Assembly (NCBI RefSeq): GCF_947179165.1
Contig: NC_077237.1
Location: 83,552,341-83,616,340 of the forward strand
Reading direction: 5' to 3'
DNA from: Solanum dulcamara
Lineage: Eukaryota; Streptophyta; Magnoliopsida; Solanales; Solanaceae
Length of the DNA: 64,000 bases
The translations under genes were made by a program, and so were the position numbers. Below the pieces are notes generated by a model. The model saw only the letters and a program-made list of their open reading frames with translations, had not been told where the DNA came from and did no database searches. Positions 1-11,200 of this stretch are shown here, one piece after another; position 1 is the stretch's first letter, and every line of letters starts with the position of its first letter.

Positions 1-717
1 TAAAAGATGGGATTTGTTTGTTGCTGAGGTGTTTATATTTTGTGTCAAGTATAACATTGTGGTACCTAATTTTGATGAGCCGTCTGTTAACTCTGGAAGA
101 TCACAACGTAAACCTGCTGATTATACTGTCTTTCATCATTATCGTGTTGAAGTATTTTGTAAAATAATTGATTGGCAACTGCAAGAATTTAATGATTGTT
201 TTGATGAGGTGACAACTGAGTTGCTTTATGGAGTTGCTTGTTTGAATCCAGTAGACTCATTTTCAAGTTTTGATATCCAAAAAATAATGAGAATGATTGA
301 ATTATATCCTAATGACTTTGATGAACTTAGTATGTGTGCACTTGAGAATCAGCTTGCAAATTACATTATTGATGTTCGTGATATAGACAAAAAGGTTCTA
401 TGATTTAAATGGGCTTTGTGATCTTTCAAAATGATTGGTTGAGACAAAAAAGCATTCATGTTATTCTCTTGTATTTCGTGGTGAAATTTTCTTTGCTTCT
501 GCCAGTTGCCACTGCATCTGTTGAAAGAGCTTTTTCAGCAATGAAGTTTATTAAGAATGAGTTGCGAAGTCGAATGAATGATGAGTTCTTGAGCGGTTGC
601 ATGGTTCCTTTTATAAAAAATGATGTGTTTAATGATGTTTCAACTGATGATATTATTGTCTTTTCAAGTAATGAAACCTCGCAGAATAGTATTGTAAATG
701 TGCTTGAAAAGTATTAG
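1..717 (+). pseudogene. hAT-type transposase remnant (zinc-finger MYM/TTF-like), C-terminal part, frameshifted
   Basis: The reading frame is already open at the window edge and runs to a stop at 401-403. Similarity continues in another frame from about 409 to the stop at 715-717. The second part carries the hAT C-terminal dimerisation signature: a block reading LLPVATASVERAFSAMK, then an N-ELRSRM-like segment. This is typical of plant hAT-derived 'zinc finger MYM-type protein 1-like' ORFs. Between 390 and 500 the frame changes and an in-frame stop appears, so the copy is broken. The N-terminal zinc finger and catalytic core would lie upstream of the window. No terminal inverted repeat is visible on this side. 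A domesticated gene is possible, but the frameshift argues for a dead copy. Confidence 0.75.
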
Positions 718-1042
718 GAGTGATCTCTTTTTGGAGTTTGTACTTAACACCCTAGTTCTAGAGTTATATGTGGGGAATAACTATTTTTTTTGTTCTACTT
801 ATCACATTTTTTGCTCTACCTAGCATCCTAGTTCTAGATTGACACATTGTAAAGGGGTAACTTTTTGTTTTACTATAATTATTTCTATTAGTTTCAGGTC
901 TCTTGTGATAGAACTAACTTTTTATATCTATAAACTATATACTACTTCCCTTGGAATTGTGTTTTGTTGGCTTATTCGGACGTTTTATTTTTCGAACCCC
1001 CTAAGTAAAAATTCTGAATTTGCCAATAGGTACTGCAATGCT
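718..1042. other. Non-coding; degenerate repeat fragment
   Basis: No gene is seen. The stretch near 995-1025 (CGAACCCCCTAAGT-like, then 'ATTCTGAAT') recurs in diverged form near 26040-26080 and is probably a decayed non-autonomous transposon end. Confidence 0.35.
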
Positions 1043-1106
1043 TGATTAAGATTTAGTCGGGGCTGCAATGCGAGCTCCGAATCGTGAAAAATCAAAAAAA
1101 AAAAAA
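1043..1106 (+). repeat. SINE 3' end fragment with poly(A)
   Basis: The segment 'TTTAGTCGGGGCTGCAATGCGAG' (read here in pieces) followed by a run of A matches the 3' portions of the fuller SINE copies at 6406-6577 and 26165-26342. Only the last ~60 bp remain. Confidence 0.55.
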
Positions 1107-2475
1107 AACTCTTCCTTTTATCTTTTTGGAAAGGAATGTGCCAAAATAAAGAAATGAAAATTCATATAGTCAGTGTTAGTCGACCCTTTTATATTTGATG
1201 TTTGTGCATAAAATGTGATATTTGACAAAAAGTATTTGAAAATCGAATTGTATTGGGGTATGTATTTAATTTTAGAAAATAGAATTTTATAAGTGAAAAC
1301 AAAAAATAACTTCACATCTTTTCTAAGATCATTTCTTCAAGCTTGAAATTCATTTTCAAAAAATCCCTCCCCACCGCCCATATAAAATCAGTCTAATCAC
1401 CAAATGCTGTTTTGACTTGGTCTTTTTAATAGACGTATTCTTTTTGTAAACTTTCAAAGTGACTTGACTAGTTTATAAAACTTTTTTGATTTATATACGC
1501 ACTTGATATGCATCACTAATGTTTATAAGTGAAAATTATACAAAATCATGCTCTCTCCCTATATTTTTTTTCTTTTAATAATCTTCTTGATTTGTTATCT
1601 TCTTTGTTTTATTTTGATGCTTTCCTTTAAAAGCCGAATTATATTATTAACGTAAATAAATAAAAATTATTTTTCTAATTTAAGAAGTTAAATCTTAGAG
1701 TATTTCTTAGCTGTCAAAATTAAAGAACATTTTTAATACATTCGACATATTTTTAATTTAAAATAACAAAATTCAATTTTCTTTTTTTCTTAAACACTCC
1801 CTATCAAGATGCATTATACTCATTATAGCATGAAAAAGACATGGATCAAATGCAAAGTTTTGTTACTACAACTTGCACAACCACAAATGACTCTTTTTCT
1901 CCACATGTTAATCATCCTATAGGTCCTCTAAACTTTTTTCTTGTCTGCATATAGTGGCATTTACTCTTTTGACTTAATGATTTGTTGGGATATTATTGCC
2001 AAATGAAAGATTGTGGATATCTAAAGCTAGGGAGTTTAATTAGTGGTTGCATTTAGCGGTGAACCAAATCGCAAATTGAGTCAAATTAGAAAAAAATAAT
2101 CTGATTAATGGTTTTGTTTAATTTGATTCGATATTGAAAAAAAAATTGGTTTGATTTTAACTAATAAAAGTTATTCCGAGATCAAATCAATCCGACATTA
2201 TATATATATATATATAATTTTTAAAATTTATTTTATACATAAAAGTATCTAGTTTGATATAATTTATTAATATTTTGTTATATTTTTTCATAGTTTTTAT
2301 CTTTTAACATATTATTTCAAATTTGAGACTTAGAATTTTGAATCGTCCATCCATAGATATTAGTAACTCTAATAATGCACTTGTTTTGAAACTAATCATA
2401 TGTTTTGATCAACCATATTTGATAAGAAATGGACCTTAAATCTAACTCAACTCAAAAATTAGCTCATGCGAAGAT
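1107..2475. other. AT-rich intergenic DNA, no gene seen
   Basis: Very AT-rich, with a short (TA)n tract near 2198-2216. No ORF, RNA gene or clear repeat was recognised. Confidence 0.5.
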
Positions 2476-3550
2476 GGAGAAAAGGCTCCAAATAGTCCCC
2501 TATCTTTGAGTTAAGACTCAAAGTCATCTTTGAGTTTTCATATGAAGCACTAATAGTCCCTCATGTTTGCTATATTGATGTACTTTTGGTCCTCCCCCAA
2601 ATTTTTGCCTATTTTTTAAAATTAATTTTGCCTACAATTTTATGTATGAAATATTCAATCATCTTTTTATATATATTTAGTAGTAATAATAACTTCATGT
2701 GAGAGAAGGTGAGGAGAAAAACACTTTATTCTGTTCAGAAGGAATATTATTGAAGCCAAACTAAGAAAATCTTGACATATGACGTTGCAAGAAAATAAAA
2801 TTTTGTACTATTACACGTGAAATCAACATGATGAACCTCTCGAATTATAGCTACAATAACATTTTTACTAAATAGAACAAGGTATTTTTCTTCTCACCTT
2901 CTCTCACATTATATTATTATTTCTACTAAATATATAAAAAGACAATTAAAAATTTCATACATGAAATTGTGGACAAAATCAAGGGAAAAGGCTTAAATAT
3001 TCCATCGAACTTTGAGAAAAGGCTTATATATGTCATCCATTAAAAGTTTGGCTCATTTATACCATTTTCATTTGAGAAACATCCATGCCTTTATTTATTA
3101 ACTGAAATGTCATATATGAGCCAAATTTTTAACAGATGGCATAGATGAATCTTTTCTCAAAGTTTGATGGCATATTTGAACCTTTTTTTATTTTAAATAA
3201 TAATTTAGTTAATGACGTAACCGAATCATAATTAATCACATGTACAAAATAGTTTTGCAAAATAAAAAATATTTTTAGTTTACAAATAATGGTATGGATG
3301 AGCCTTTTCTCAGACGAAAATAATATAAATGAGCCAAAATTTTAACGGATGACATAGATAAGTCTTTTCTCAAAGTTTGATGGCATAATTGAATCTTTTC
3401 TCCAAAATCAATATTAAAAAATAGGCAAAAGTTTGGAAGTGACCAGAAGTGCACCAATATTACAAACATGAGGGACTATTAGTGCTCCATTTGAAAATTC
3501 AAGAATGACTTTAAGGCTTAACCCAAAAACAAGGGACTATTTTGGGCTCG
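2476..3550. mobile_element. Foldback/MITE-like element with long inverted arms, carrying a nested element
   Basis: The left arm (about 2476-2725) pairs in inverted orientation with two separated right-arm pieces: 2885-2982 and 3404-3550. The shared outer block includes 'AATAGTCCC' near the ends and 'CACTAATAGTCCCTCATGTT' inside both arms. The inner block shares 'GTGAGAGAAGGTGAG'. The right arm is split because a second element (2983-3402) inserted into it. No coding capacity is seen, so this is a non-autonomous element. The exact outer target duplication could not be fixed. Confidence 0.75.
2983..3402. mobile_element. Nested 420-bp non-autonomous element with 9-bp target duplication (Mutator-type size)
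   Basis: The ends are inverted repeats: the left begins GGGAAAAGGCTTAAATATTC and the right, read on the - strand, begins GAGAAAAGATTCAATTATGC. Both continue into matching blocks containing 'AACTTTGAGAAAAG'. The 9-bp sequence CAAAATCAA occurs directly before (2974-2982) and directly after (3403-3411). A 9-bp duplication is characteristic of Mutator-like elements. There is no ORF. It interrupts the right arm of the surrounding foldback element and is therefore younger. Confidence 0.75.
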
Positions 3551-4766
3551 ATTCCTTCAAGGTCATCCCATTTCTAAAGAATTGGGAGTTCAACACCAAC
3601 TGCACGTTCAAATCTATTAATACATAACAAATCATAATATTAGTAATATAAGAGGAATTAATATATGGATACGCATTGTAAAATACATAACTTCCCTAAA
3701 ATACATCAAACAAAATAGTGGATAAGAAAGAATTTCGATATAATTAATCACAATATTATTAATATATTCACCATTACTAATACACTTTAGTAAGTACTAT
3801 TCTTATATATTCTTCCAAACGATATGTTGTAACCGTGTGGATTAAGCATACGGTTAAGTTAAATCAACTACACCTACTAACTATAGTTACAAAGCGTGTG
3901 TTAATTAATGTAATAACAACTATACATTTCTGTTAACTCCTTTACACATGTTTGTTTCATCTGTGTTTTTGGAACAATGTATATATCAAGTTGAAATTGT
4001 ATTCAATGTTTACATATACATGACAATTAATTAATTTATATGTATAAAGAGTCAACGCCCACCAGAAACAGACAGAATAAACAGCGTATATGAGGTCACA
4101 AACGTAGCTGTTCTCTTGTCAAAACTGTTGTATATTTAGTTTGATCGAATTCGATAATTTTTATTTAAATAATATATTAGTGTGAGTAAACTTATTAAAT
4201 ATATATAAATAGTAAATTTGAAATATAATTACTACCATTTGAAGTTATTATTAAAAAAATAATTCAAAACGTATAAAATTAAAATTTTATTTTAAATTAT
4301 AAAATTAAAATTCTAATTTCGCTCGGAGCCAAAACTGTTTTGAAATACAGGCCCTCTGCCTCTGGTTGGGGCCTAATTTATGGTCTATGTGACACCACTT
4401 GTTAAAGAGCTCACAGCCATAAACTATGACTCTTTTTTCTTCTTCTTTCTTTATTGCATTTATAGTGTTTTTTTGGTGGCTTTCCTATTTTGTCCGTAGG
4501 TTCTCTGCTCATTCAACATAAAAATAAAAATAAAAATGAAAGAAATGAAAAAATCCGCATTTTATTTTGATTTTTTAAATATTTCTTTTATCATGAAAAA
4601 TATGGTTGACTTTCACAATTTTGAACTCGTGTCGTGGATAATAAGCTGCCACGATGGAGTCCCCCACCCCCTTAGAGAAAACAAATTGAGGTGGATTTTT
4701 TAAATTTCTATTGTAATAACTTAGAAATAATTTAGTAATTTTTTTATTTATTATATATAGTCTATA
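3551..4766. other. Intergenic, no gene seen
   Basis: AT-rich sequence with no convincing coding frame, RNA gene or terminal-repeat structure. Confidence 0.5.
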
Positions 4767-5929
4767 GAGATAAGCGTCAAAAACACATCTAAATTATTGA
4801 AAGTGTGAGTTTCATACCTAAATCATCACTTATTAATTTGAAAAACACACATTAGTGGTGTGTGTAATACACTCTTTATACTCTCTCTATTTTTTGCATA
4901 AACCTTGTCGCATGACATTCCACATGGATAAAATATTTTACATTGGCGAAAACTAAATAAATAATTAATATTAATTAAAAGTTAAAGAATAAAGTATTTT
5001 TATCCCAAAAAACAGAAATTATTTTTTAAAAAATAAAATTTAAAATATTTTTCGCACCCACTCCACCACCCATCGACAATCCCCGTCTTTTTATTTTTTA
5101 AAATTTCTTATATAAATTATTTTTAAAAAATATTCATACTTCACCCCCTCCCCACTCCTTCCTAAAAAAATGTTATTATTTTTATTTTTTAAAAAAAAAT
5201 AAAATTATACCCAACCTATCTAACCCTCCGCTCGTAATTTATTTATGTTTTTTTTATATTTTTCTCATTTTGGGTTAGACATGTACATATATTTTTAGAT
5301 TATTTTTTTCTACTTACGTACCAAATATAACAGAAATAAAAAATTGTATTTTAAGAAAAATGTCTTGCGGCAATTAAAAAGTACTTTCTTAAGATCATAT
5401 GTATATATCTAACACAAAATGAGAAAAAAAATTAAAAGCGGAGGGATAGGTGGGGCGGGGTAGAATTTTTTTTAAAACAATTTAAAATATTGTCTAAATT
5501 ATTATTTGGAGGGGGAGGGGTGAAATAAGAATTATTTTTAAAAAAAATTATAAAAAAAATATTTGGGGGGTGGGGTGGGGATGGTAGAGAAAGTGGAGCA
5601 GTGGGATAAGAAAAATATTTTATATTTTATTTTATAATTATATTTTTTTAGGGGAGGGGGGATAATAATACTTTAATCTTTAATTTTTAATAATTTATTT
5701 AATTTTTGTGAAGGTAGAACATTTTGTCCATGTGGAGTGTGATGTGACAATTTTTTTAAATAAAAGAGAGAATGTAGTACACACACCATGATGAGAGTGA
5801 AATAAAAGAGAGAGGTGTGTTTCTCAAACTAATAAGCGATATTTTAGGTATGAAACTTACACTCCCAATAGTTTAGTTATGAAATTCAAAAAAAGGAAAT
5901 AGTTTAGGTATGTTTTCGACACTTATCTC
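4767..5929. mobile_element. ~1.16-kb foldback element with C-rich left arm and G-rich right arm
   Basis: The two halves are inverted copies of each other. The left end GAGATAAGCGTCAAAAACAC matches the - strand of the right end, GAGATAAGTGTCGAAAACAT. Further matches extend through the 'CCACATGGA' block at 4920-4930 and its partner near 5729-5738. They continue to the centre at about 5290-5400, where ATGAGAAAAA-type sequence mirrors TTTTTCTCAT. The left arm contains runs such as CCCCCTCCCC and the right arm GGGGTGGGG. There is no ORF. Flanking target duplication is unclear because both flanks are TATA-rich. Confidence 0.8.
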
Positions 5930-6405
5930 TTATATATATGATATGAACAAAAGCTACATGATTCATGTATTTATATGCAGATCCGCCTCTGCGAGCAAAG
6001 CTATTGACAATGACGAATCCAAAATTTAGGTTAAAAAAAAAAGGTATCAACTGGAATTTGAACTTGAAATCTTGATAACATTCAAATTCACTCATCAAAG
6101 TGAGAAAGTATACACAATTATATATATAATATACCTAACTAGGAGTCAAGATCGATCCCAGAGAACAATATATAAGCAATTAAGAAAATAAGATATTACA
6201 ACCAATTACTCTAAGCCAAATACTTGATAGATATTTTGATTTTTTAAGAAAATTATGACTAATATGAAAATAAAGGCTGATCTAGAAAGTAAGTAAAATG
6301 ATCAATGACAACAAGCATGAATATATACAAGGAAATCACTTCTCCAGTAACAATCCAATGTAAACTGACCTATGATCACAAGCATGAATCATTTTTACCA
6401 AAATG
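5930..6405. other. Intergenic, no gene seen
   Basis: AT-rich; no coding or structural signal recognised. Confidence 0.45.
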
Positions 6406-6577
6406 AGTTGTGGTGCAGTGGTGGAATTGCTTTACCTTAACGAGAAGTCTCAAGTTCAAGCCTTGGGAATGGAAAAAATCTTGTTGGAGCGCTACCTCTG
6501 AGTGGGCCCTGCAGTGCGAGATCCGAATTTAGTCGGGGCTCCACGGCTTTGGACACCGAATGGGAAACCAAAAAAAC
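6406..6577 (+). repeat. tRNA-derived SINE, poly(A)-tailed Solanaceae type
   Basis: It starts with 'GTTGTGGTGCAGTGGTGGAA', resembling an RNA polymerase III A box. A 'TTCAAGCC'-like B-box region follows, then a conserved body with 'ATTTAGTCGGGGCTCC', ending in AACCAAAAAAA. The same layout occurs at 23131-23262 and 26165-26342. Confidence 0.7.
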
Positions 6578-7639
6578 AGAATTCACTTTTCAAGTAAATT
6601 CTATATTAGTTCCTTTTGGACACTCAAGACTACTCAATTGGCTATTTCTAACCCAATTAAGCGCATTAAGAACACCCGAATATAACTACAAGTAGTTTTC
6701 CTATTGCTACCTTAAACAATTAGATGACGAATTAACACCTCAAATTCTTGTTAATTAATTTAATTTTCCTACCATTAGGTACATTAACTAAAAAAAACTT
6801 ATTTTGTGATTTTTTTTATCTTCCCTACCAAACACACCCAAAGAAGCAAGCAACTCTAGCATGATATTAGTAAGGGCATACGAGACATTTGATGACAAAT
6901 AGCAAATTGAAATAATAGATTCATCTCACATGACAATGGGTTTATTTTTGGCTTTATAGAAAGTTCTTGTAATTGTTATATGCTTACAAGTGTAATTATC
7001 TCCAAAATAATGATACGAATTTATACTTTTTGCTGGTGAGATACAATTGTGCTATCAAAGAAGAAAAATGAGAGCAAAAAGGAAGTGAAAATTTTGATCT
7101 AAACCTCCACCTGGTTTTGGGCCAACCTAAGTATGCATCCTCACTGGATTTTCCTAAGGAAATAAGGGTATTTTACACAAATATATACCGCACATTTGAG
7201 CTAAAATAGTCGCATGTATATGTAATATATCTATATTGTATAAATAGTGTGTGTATATATGTATCAGAGATGTAGATATATTCATATACATTGTTATACA
7301 ATATTTATACATTGAAGCAGTCCATCTTTCACAATGATTTTTTTCCCAATTCTGACTAGCTCAAATCTCCTCTAAATAATCTCAAACGTTAGATATGACA
7401 CTCTTGATGTTTTGAGTCTTTTAATGTATTATTCATATTTGTGGCATGTCAAATTTTAAAATCTGAGCATCAAAGCTTTTTAATGGTGGATTTTAATGGA
7501 CATCAACTCAAATCTTCCTCTAAAGTTTAAATAGCTCAAAGTTTAGATATGAGCTGCTCTTAATGTCTCGATTCTTTTGATATATTATTCATTTGAAACG
7601 ATTCACGTTTATGATAAGTTGAATTTATGTTGATAAAGG
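6578..7639. other. Intergenic, no gene seen
   Basis: AT-rich sequence preceding the retrotransposon; no coding or RNA feature recognised. Confidence 0.45.
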
Positions 7640-7744
7640 CTAAGTTCTTAAAGCTTTGTCAAACAAGGTAAAGATTTTCTAAACTTTCATAAAAAAATCA
7701 CAAAACATAACTTATTCATACGAACTTATGCTTATAGAGACTAA
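7640..7744. repeat. First copy of a ~101-bp tandem duplication, separated from its partner by the retrotransposon
   Basis: The block starting CTAAGTTCTTAAAGCTTTG recurs as CTAAGTTCTTAAAACTTTG directly after the 3' LTR at 13429. Both contain AAACAAGG and CATAACTTATTCATACGAAC. With the retroelement removed, the copies are adjacent with a period near 101 bp. Confidence 0.75.
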
Positions 7745-8189
7745 TGTTATGACCCGCCACTTGATGTTGAAGAAGGTAGAAAAATCTAGAGTCTTGGAGA
7801 GGTTAGTGGAAGACTCTAGATCCTTATAGAAACTTGTAGAGAAGTCTTGAAAGACTTAGAATTCTCTAGAGTGTGTAGAGAATTCTAGAGAAGGACTTCT
7901 TTGTAAATATGGAGGGACTTGTATAACAATTTCTATTTACACTTGGGCCCCTTAGGAGTAGTATAAATAGAGGGGGCATTCATTTGTAGCAAACCATGAA
8001 GCAAACAAGTATTCTTCCAAGCAATACAAAAGCCTTCTTCATAAAAGCTCTCTTGTCTTTCTTACAATCTAGCATTCCCTTAGCGATCTAGTCTTAAAGG
8101 CTTACTTGAGCTTACAAGATCGTGAAAGATTCGTGAGTAAGTTGTCAAGTGCCGCACGGAGGTCTTAGTTGAAGTCTAAGTCCGTGACA
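7745..8189 (+). repeat. 5' LTR of chromovirus retrotransposon
   Basis: A 445-bp direct repeat beginning TG and ending CA, almost identical to 12984-13428. I count 5 substitutions. A TATA box (TATAAATA) at 7962-7969 would drive genomic RNA synthesis. The primer-binding site follows three bases after the LTR. Confidence 0.95.
7962..7969 (+). promoter_or_regulatory. TATA box in the 5' LTR
   Basis: TATAAATA lies in the second half of the LTR. The same motif is preserved in the 3' LTR. It is the likely core promoter of the element. Confidence 0.7.
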
Positions 8190-8192
8190 ACG

Positions 8193-8204
8193 TGGTATCA
8201 GAGC
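8193..8204 (+). other. Primer-binding site for initiator tRNA-Met
   Basis: TGGTATCAGAGC is the standard plant retrotransposon site, complementary to the 3' end of initiator tRNA-Met. It begins three bases downstream of the LTR. Confidence 0.9.
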
Positions 8205-8222
8205 GAGGTTCTACTAAGGGAT

Positions 8223-11200
8223 ATGGCAAGTGAGGGAGACATCAATGCCACTACCGCCACCAACGTCAAGCAAGATGTTGGAAGGAAGCACCGCAAAGGA
8301 AAGAAAAACTCTAAGAGAAATGAGGAGGTGCCGCTGGAGCCTACACCAAGCGAGGCCTTAACATCCTACTCACCCTCGGCCACTGAGGTGAGTGACGATG
8401 AGCGAGGCGAGGAGCCCGTGGACGTCACACCCGGCATGGAGTGGATTGCAAGGGTGGATGCTGCCCGGCAAGCAGTGGAGATATTAGGCAAGCGCTTGAA
8501 CAAGGTCGACGGCAAGTTCAAGTCTCTAGAGGAGTTCACCCTTGAGGAGAACGACAACATCCGGAAGGAGTTGGAGGTGCGCAAGGCTGCCGAGTACGAG
8601 ATGAAGGAGGTGATCACTTCCTTGGAGTGTCGGCTCATGGACGCGCTAAGCACGGTGGAGACCATGAAGGCCGAGATGGCAGCACTCAAAGGAGACATAG
8701 ATGCTGGGAGATGTATGACGTCCAGTGCGGACCGGGAGGCCAAGATTGAGGCTCCCAAGCCACCAATGTTCAAAGGTGCTCGTGATGCACAAGAGGTGGA
8801 GAATTTCCTTTGGCACTTGGAGAATTACTTCAAGTGTAACAAAGTGAAAAGCGACGAGACGAGGATCAACACGGCCGTGCTATACCTCTCGGAGATGGCC
8901 ATGTTATGGTGGAAGCGCAAGGAGTCTGAGATCGGGAAGGGTCTATGCACCATCAACACCTGGGAGCAGTTCCGGGATGAGTTCAAGAAGGCCTTCTTCC
9001 CCAACAATGTCATCTATGAGGCCAAACGCAAGTTTCGGGAGCTGAAGCATACGGGTAGCATACGTGCCTATGTGAAGGAGTTCACTACCCTTACGCTTCA
9101 AATCCCCAACCTTACAGATGAAGATATGCTCTTCCACTTCATGGATGGGCTGCAGAGTTGGGCCAAGACGGAGTTGGAGCGCCGTAAAGTCAGCACCTTC
9201 GATGAGGCCATCACCCAAGCCGAAGCCTTGACGGACTTTAAGCATGACAGGCATGACAGAGGCAAGGGCAAAGAAATAAGGAGTAGTCATGCCAAAGGTG
9301 GGGGAGATCGTGGCAAAGGCAAAGAGCAACATCCTCCACCCAAGAGCCATGATTCCAACAAGTCTGACGGTAGGAGGTTCGGGCGACAGGGCTACGCCGA
9401 GAGAAAGGAGCAGACCACGAAGAGCAGCGGCTGCTACATATGTGGAGGTCCTCACGGCTATGCTAGGTGTCCGGAGATGAAGAACCTTGGTGCCATACTG
9501 CGGGAGCGAAAGGACAAGGAAGTGGACCAAGGGCAGGGTTCGGACACGACTCAGCTAGGCATGATCGGGCTATGTGGAGCCATCGCGAAGCAAGCTGAGA
9601 AGGCAGGGGATTATTCTGCCCAATATGTTGACATATCCATCAACGGACGACCAGCTCGTGCCATGGTGGATTCTGGAGCAGAAGCCAACATCATGACCAA
9701 GACGGCGGCAGCAAGGTTGGGGCTAAGTTATGGGCCAAGCAACACCCGCCTGAAGACGGTCAATGCACCATTGACTCCCGTGTGCGGAGTCGCTCATGGA
9801 GTGGACATCACGTTGGGAAAGTGGCAAGGTAAGACAAGCTTCACTGTCGCCCCCTTAGATATCTTTGATATCATCCTTGGACAGGAGTTCTTCCAACGGT
9901 ACCACACGATGATCGATCCCTACCTCCAACAACTCTTGGTAATGGAGCGAGAGGGACCCTGCATGGTACCTCTAGTCAAGATGCCAAAGAAGGAAGGACA
10001 AACCCACCTGTCGGCCATGCAGCTTGTGAAGGGCCTAAAGAAGGGGGAGCCGACGTTCGTAGCCACCATTGCGAGCTTGGATGAAGGCAATGGTGCTAAG
10101 GAGACATTGCCACCTTGCATAGAGAAGGTGCTTGAAGAAAACAAAGATGTGATGCCCGAAGAGTTGCCAAGACACCTACCTCCAAGGCGCGAGGTAGACC
10201 ACAGGATCGAGCTGGAGCCAGGAGCAAGGCCGCCCGCATACCCACCATACCGCATGGCTCCACCCGAGTTAGAGGAGCTGAGGAAGCAGTTGAAGGAGCT
10301 CCTCGAGGCCGGTCATATCCGTCCATCCAAGGCACCTTATGGCGCGCCGGTGTTATTTCAAAAGAAGAAGGATGGCTCGTTGCGCCTATGCATAGACTAT
10401 CGGGCGCTCAATAAGGTGACCGTGAAGAACAAGTATCCCATCCCGCTCATTGCCGACTTGTTTGATAGACTTGGACAGGCCAAGTACTTCACCAAGGTGG
10501 ATTTAAGGAAGGGCTACTACCAGGTACGCATAGCAGAGGGAGATGAACCGAAGACCACATGTGTAACGAGGTATGGAGCATACGAGTGGTTGGTGATGCC
10601 CTTCGGCCTAACCAACGCACCCGCCACTTTTTGCACACTAATGAACAAGATCTTCCACCCCTACCTAGATCAGTTTGTAGTAGTCTACTTGGATGACATA
10701 GTCATCTATAGCAACACCTTGGAGGAGCACGTGGAGCATCTAAAGAAAGTATTCCAAGTCTTGCGCGAGAATGAACTTTTCATCAAGCGGGAGAAGTGCG
10801 AGTTCGCCCAACATGAGGTGCACTTCTTGGGACATGTTATCAGCCAGGGAGAGCTACGGATGGACGAAGCAAAAGTTCGGGCCATCAAAGAGTGGGAGGC
10901 GCCCACAAAGGTAACCGAACTTAGATCTTTTCTTGGACTTGCTAACTATTACCGCAGGTTCATAAGCGCCTACTCCGCTAAAGCCGCTCCACTTACTGAG
11001 CTATTGAAGAAGAATAAGCCGTGGGTTTGGAGCGAGGAGTGCAAGGAGGCCTTTGAAGACCTCAAGGCTGCCGTGACAGAGGAGCCGGTCCTAGCGTTGC
11101 CTGACTTCTCCAAGACATTCGAAGTGCATACGGACGCCTCTGACTATGCCATTGGAGGAGTATTGATGCAAGAGAGGCACCCTATCGCCTTCGAGAGCCG

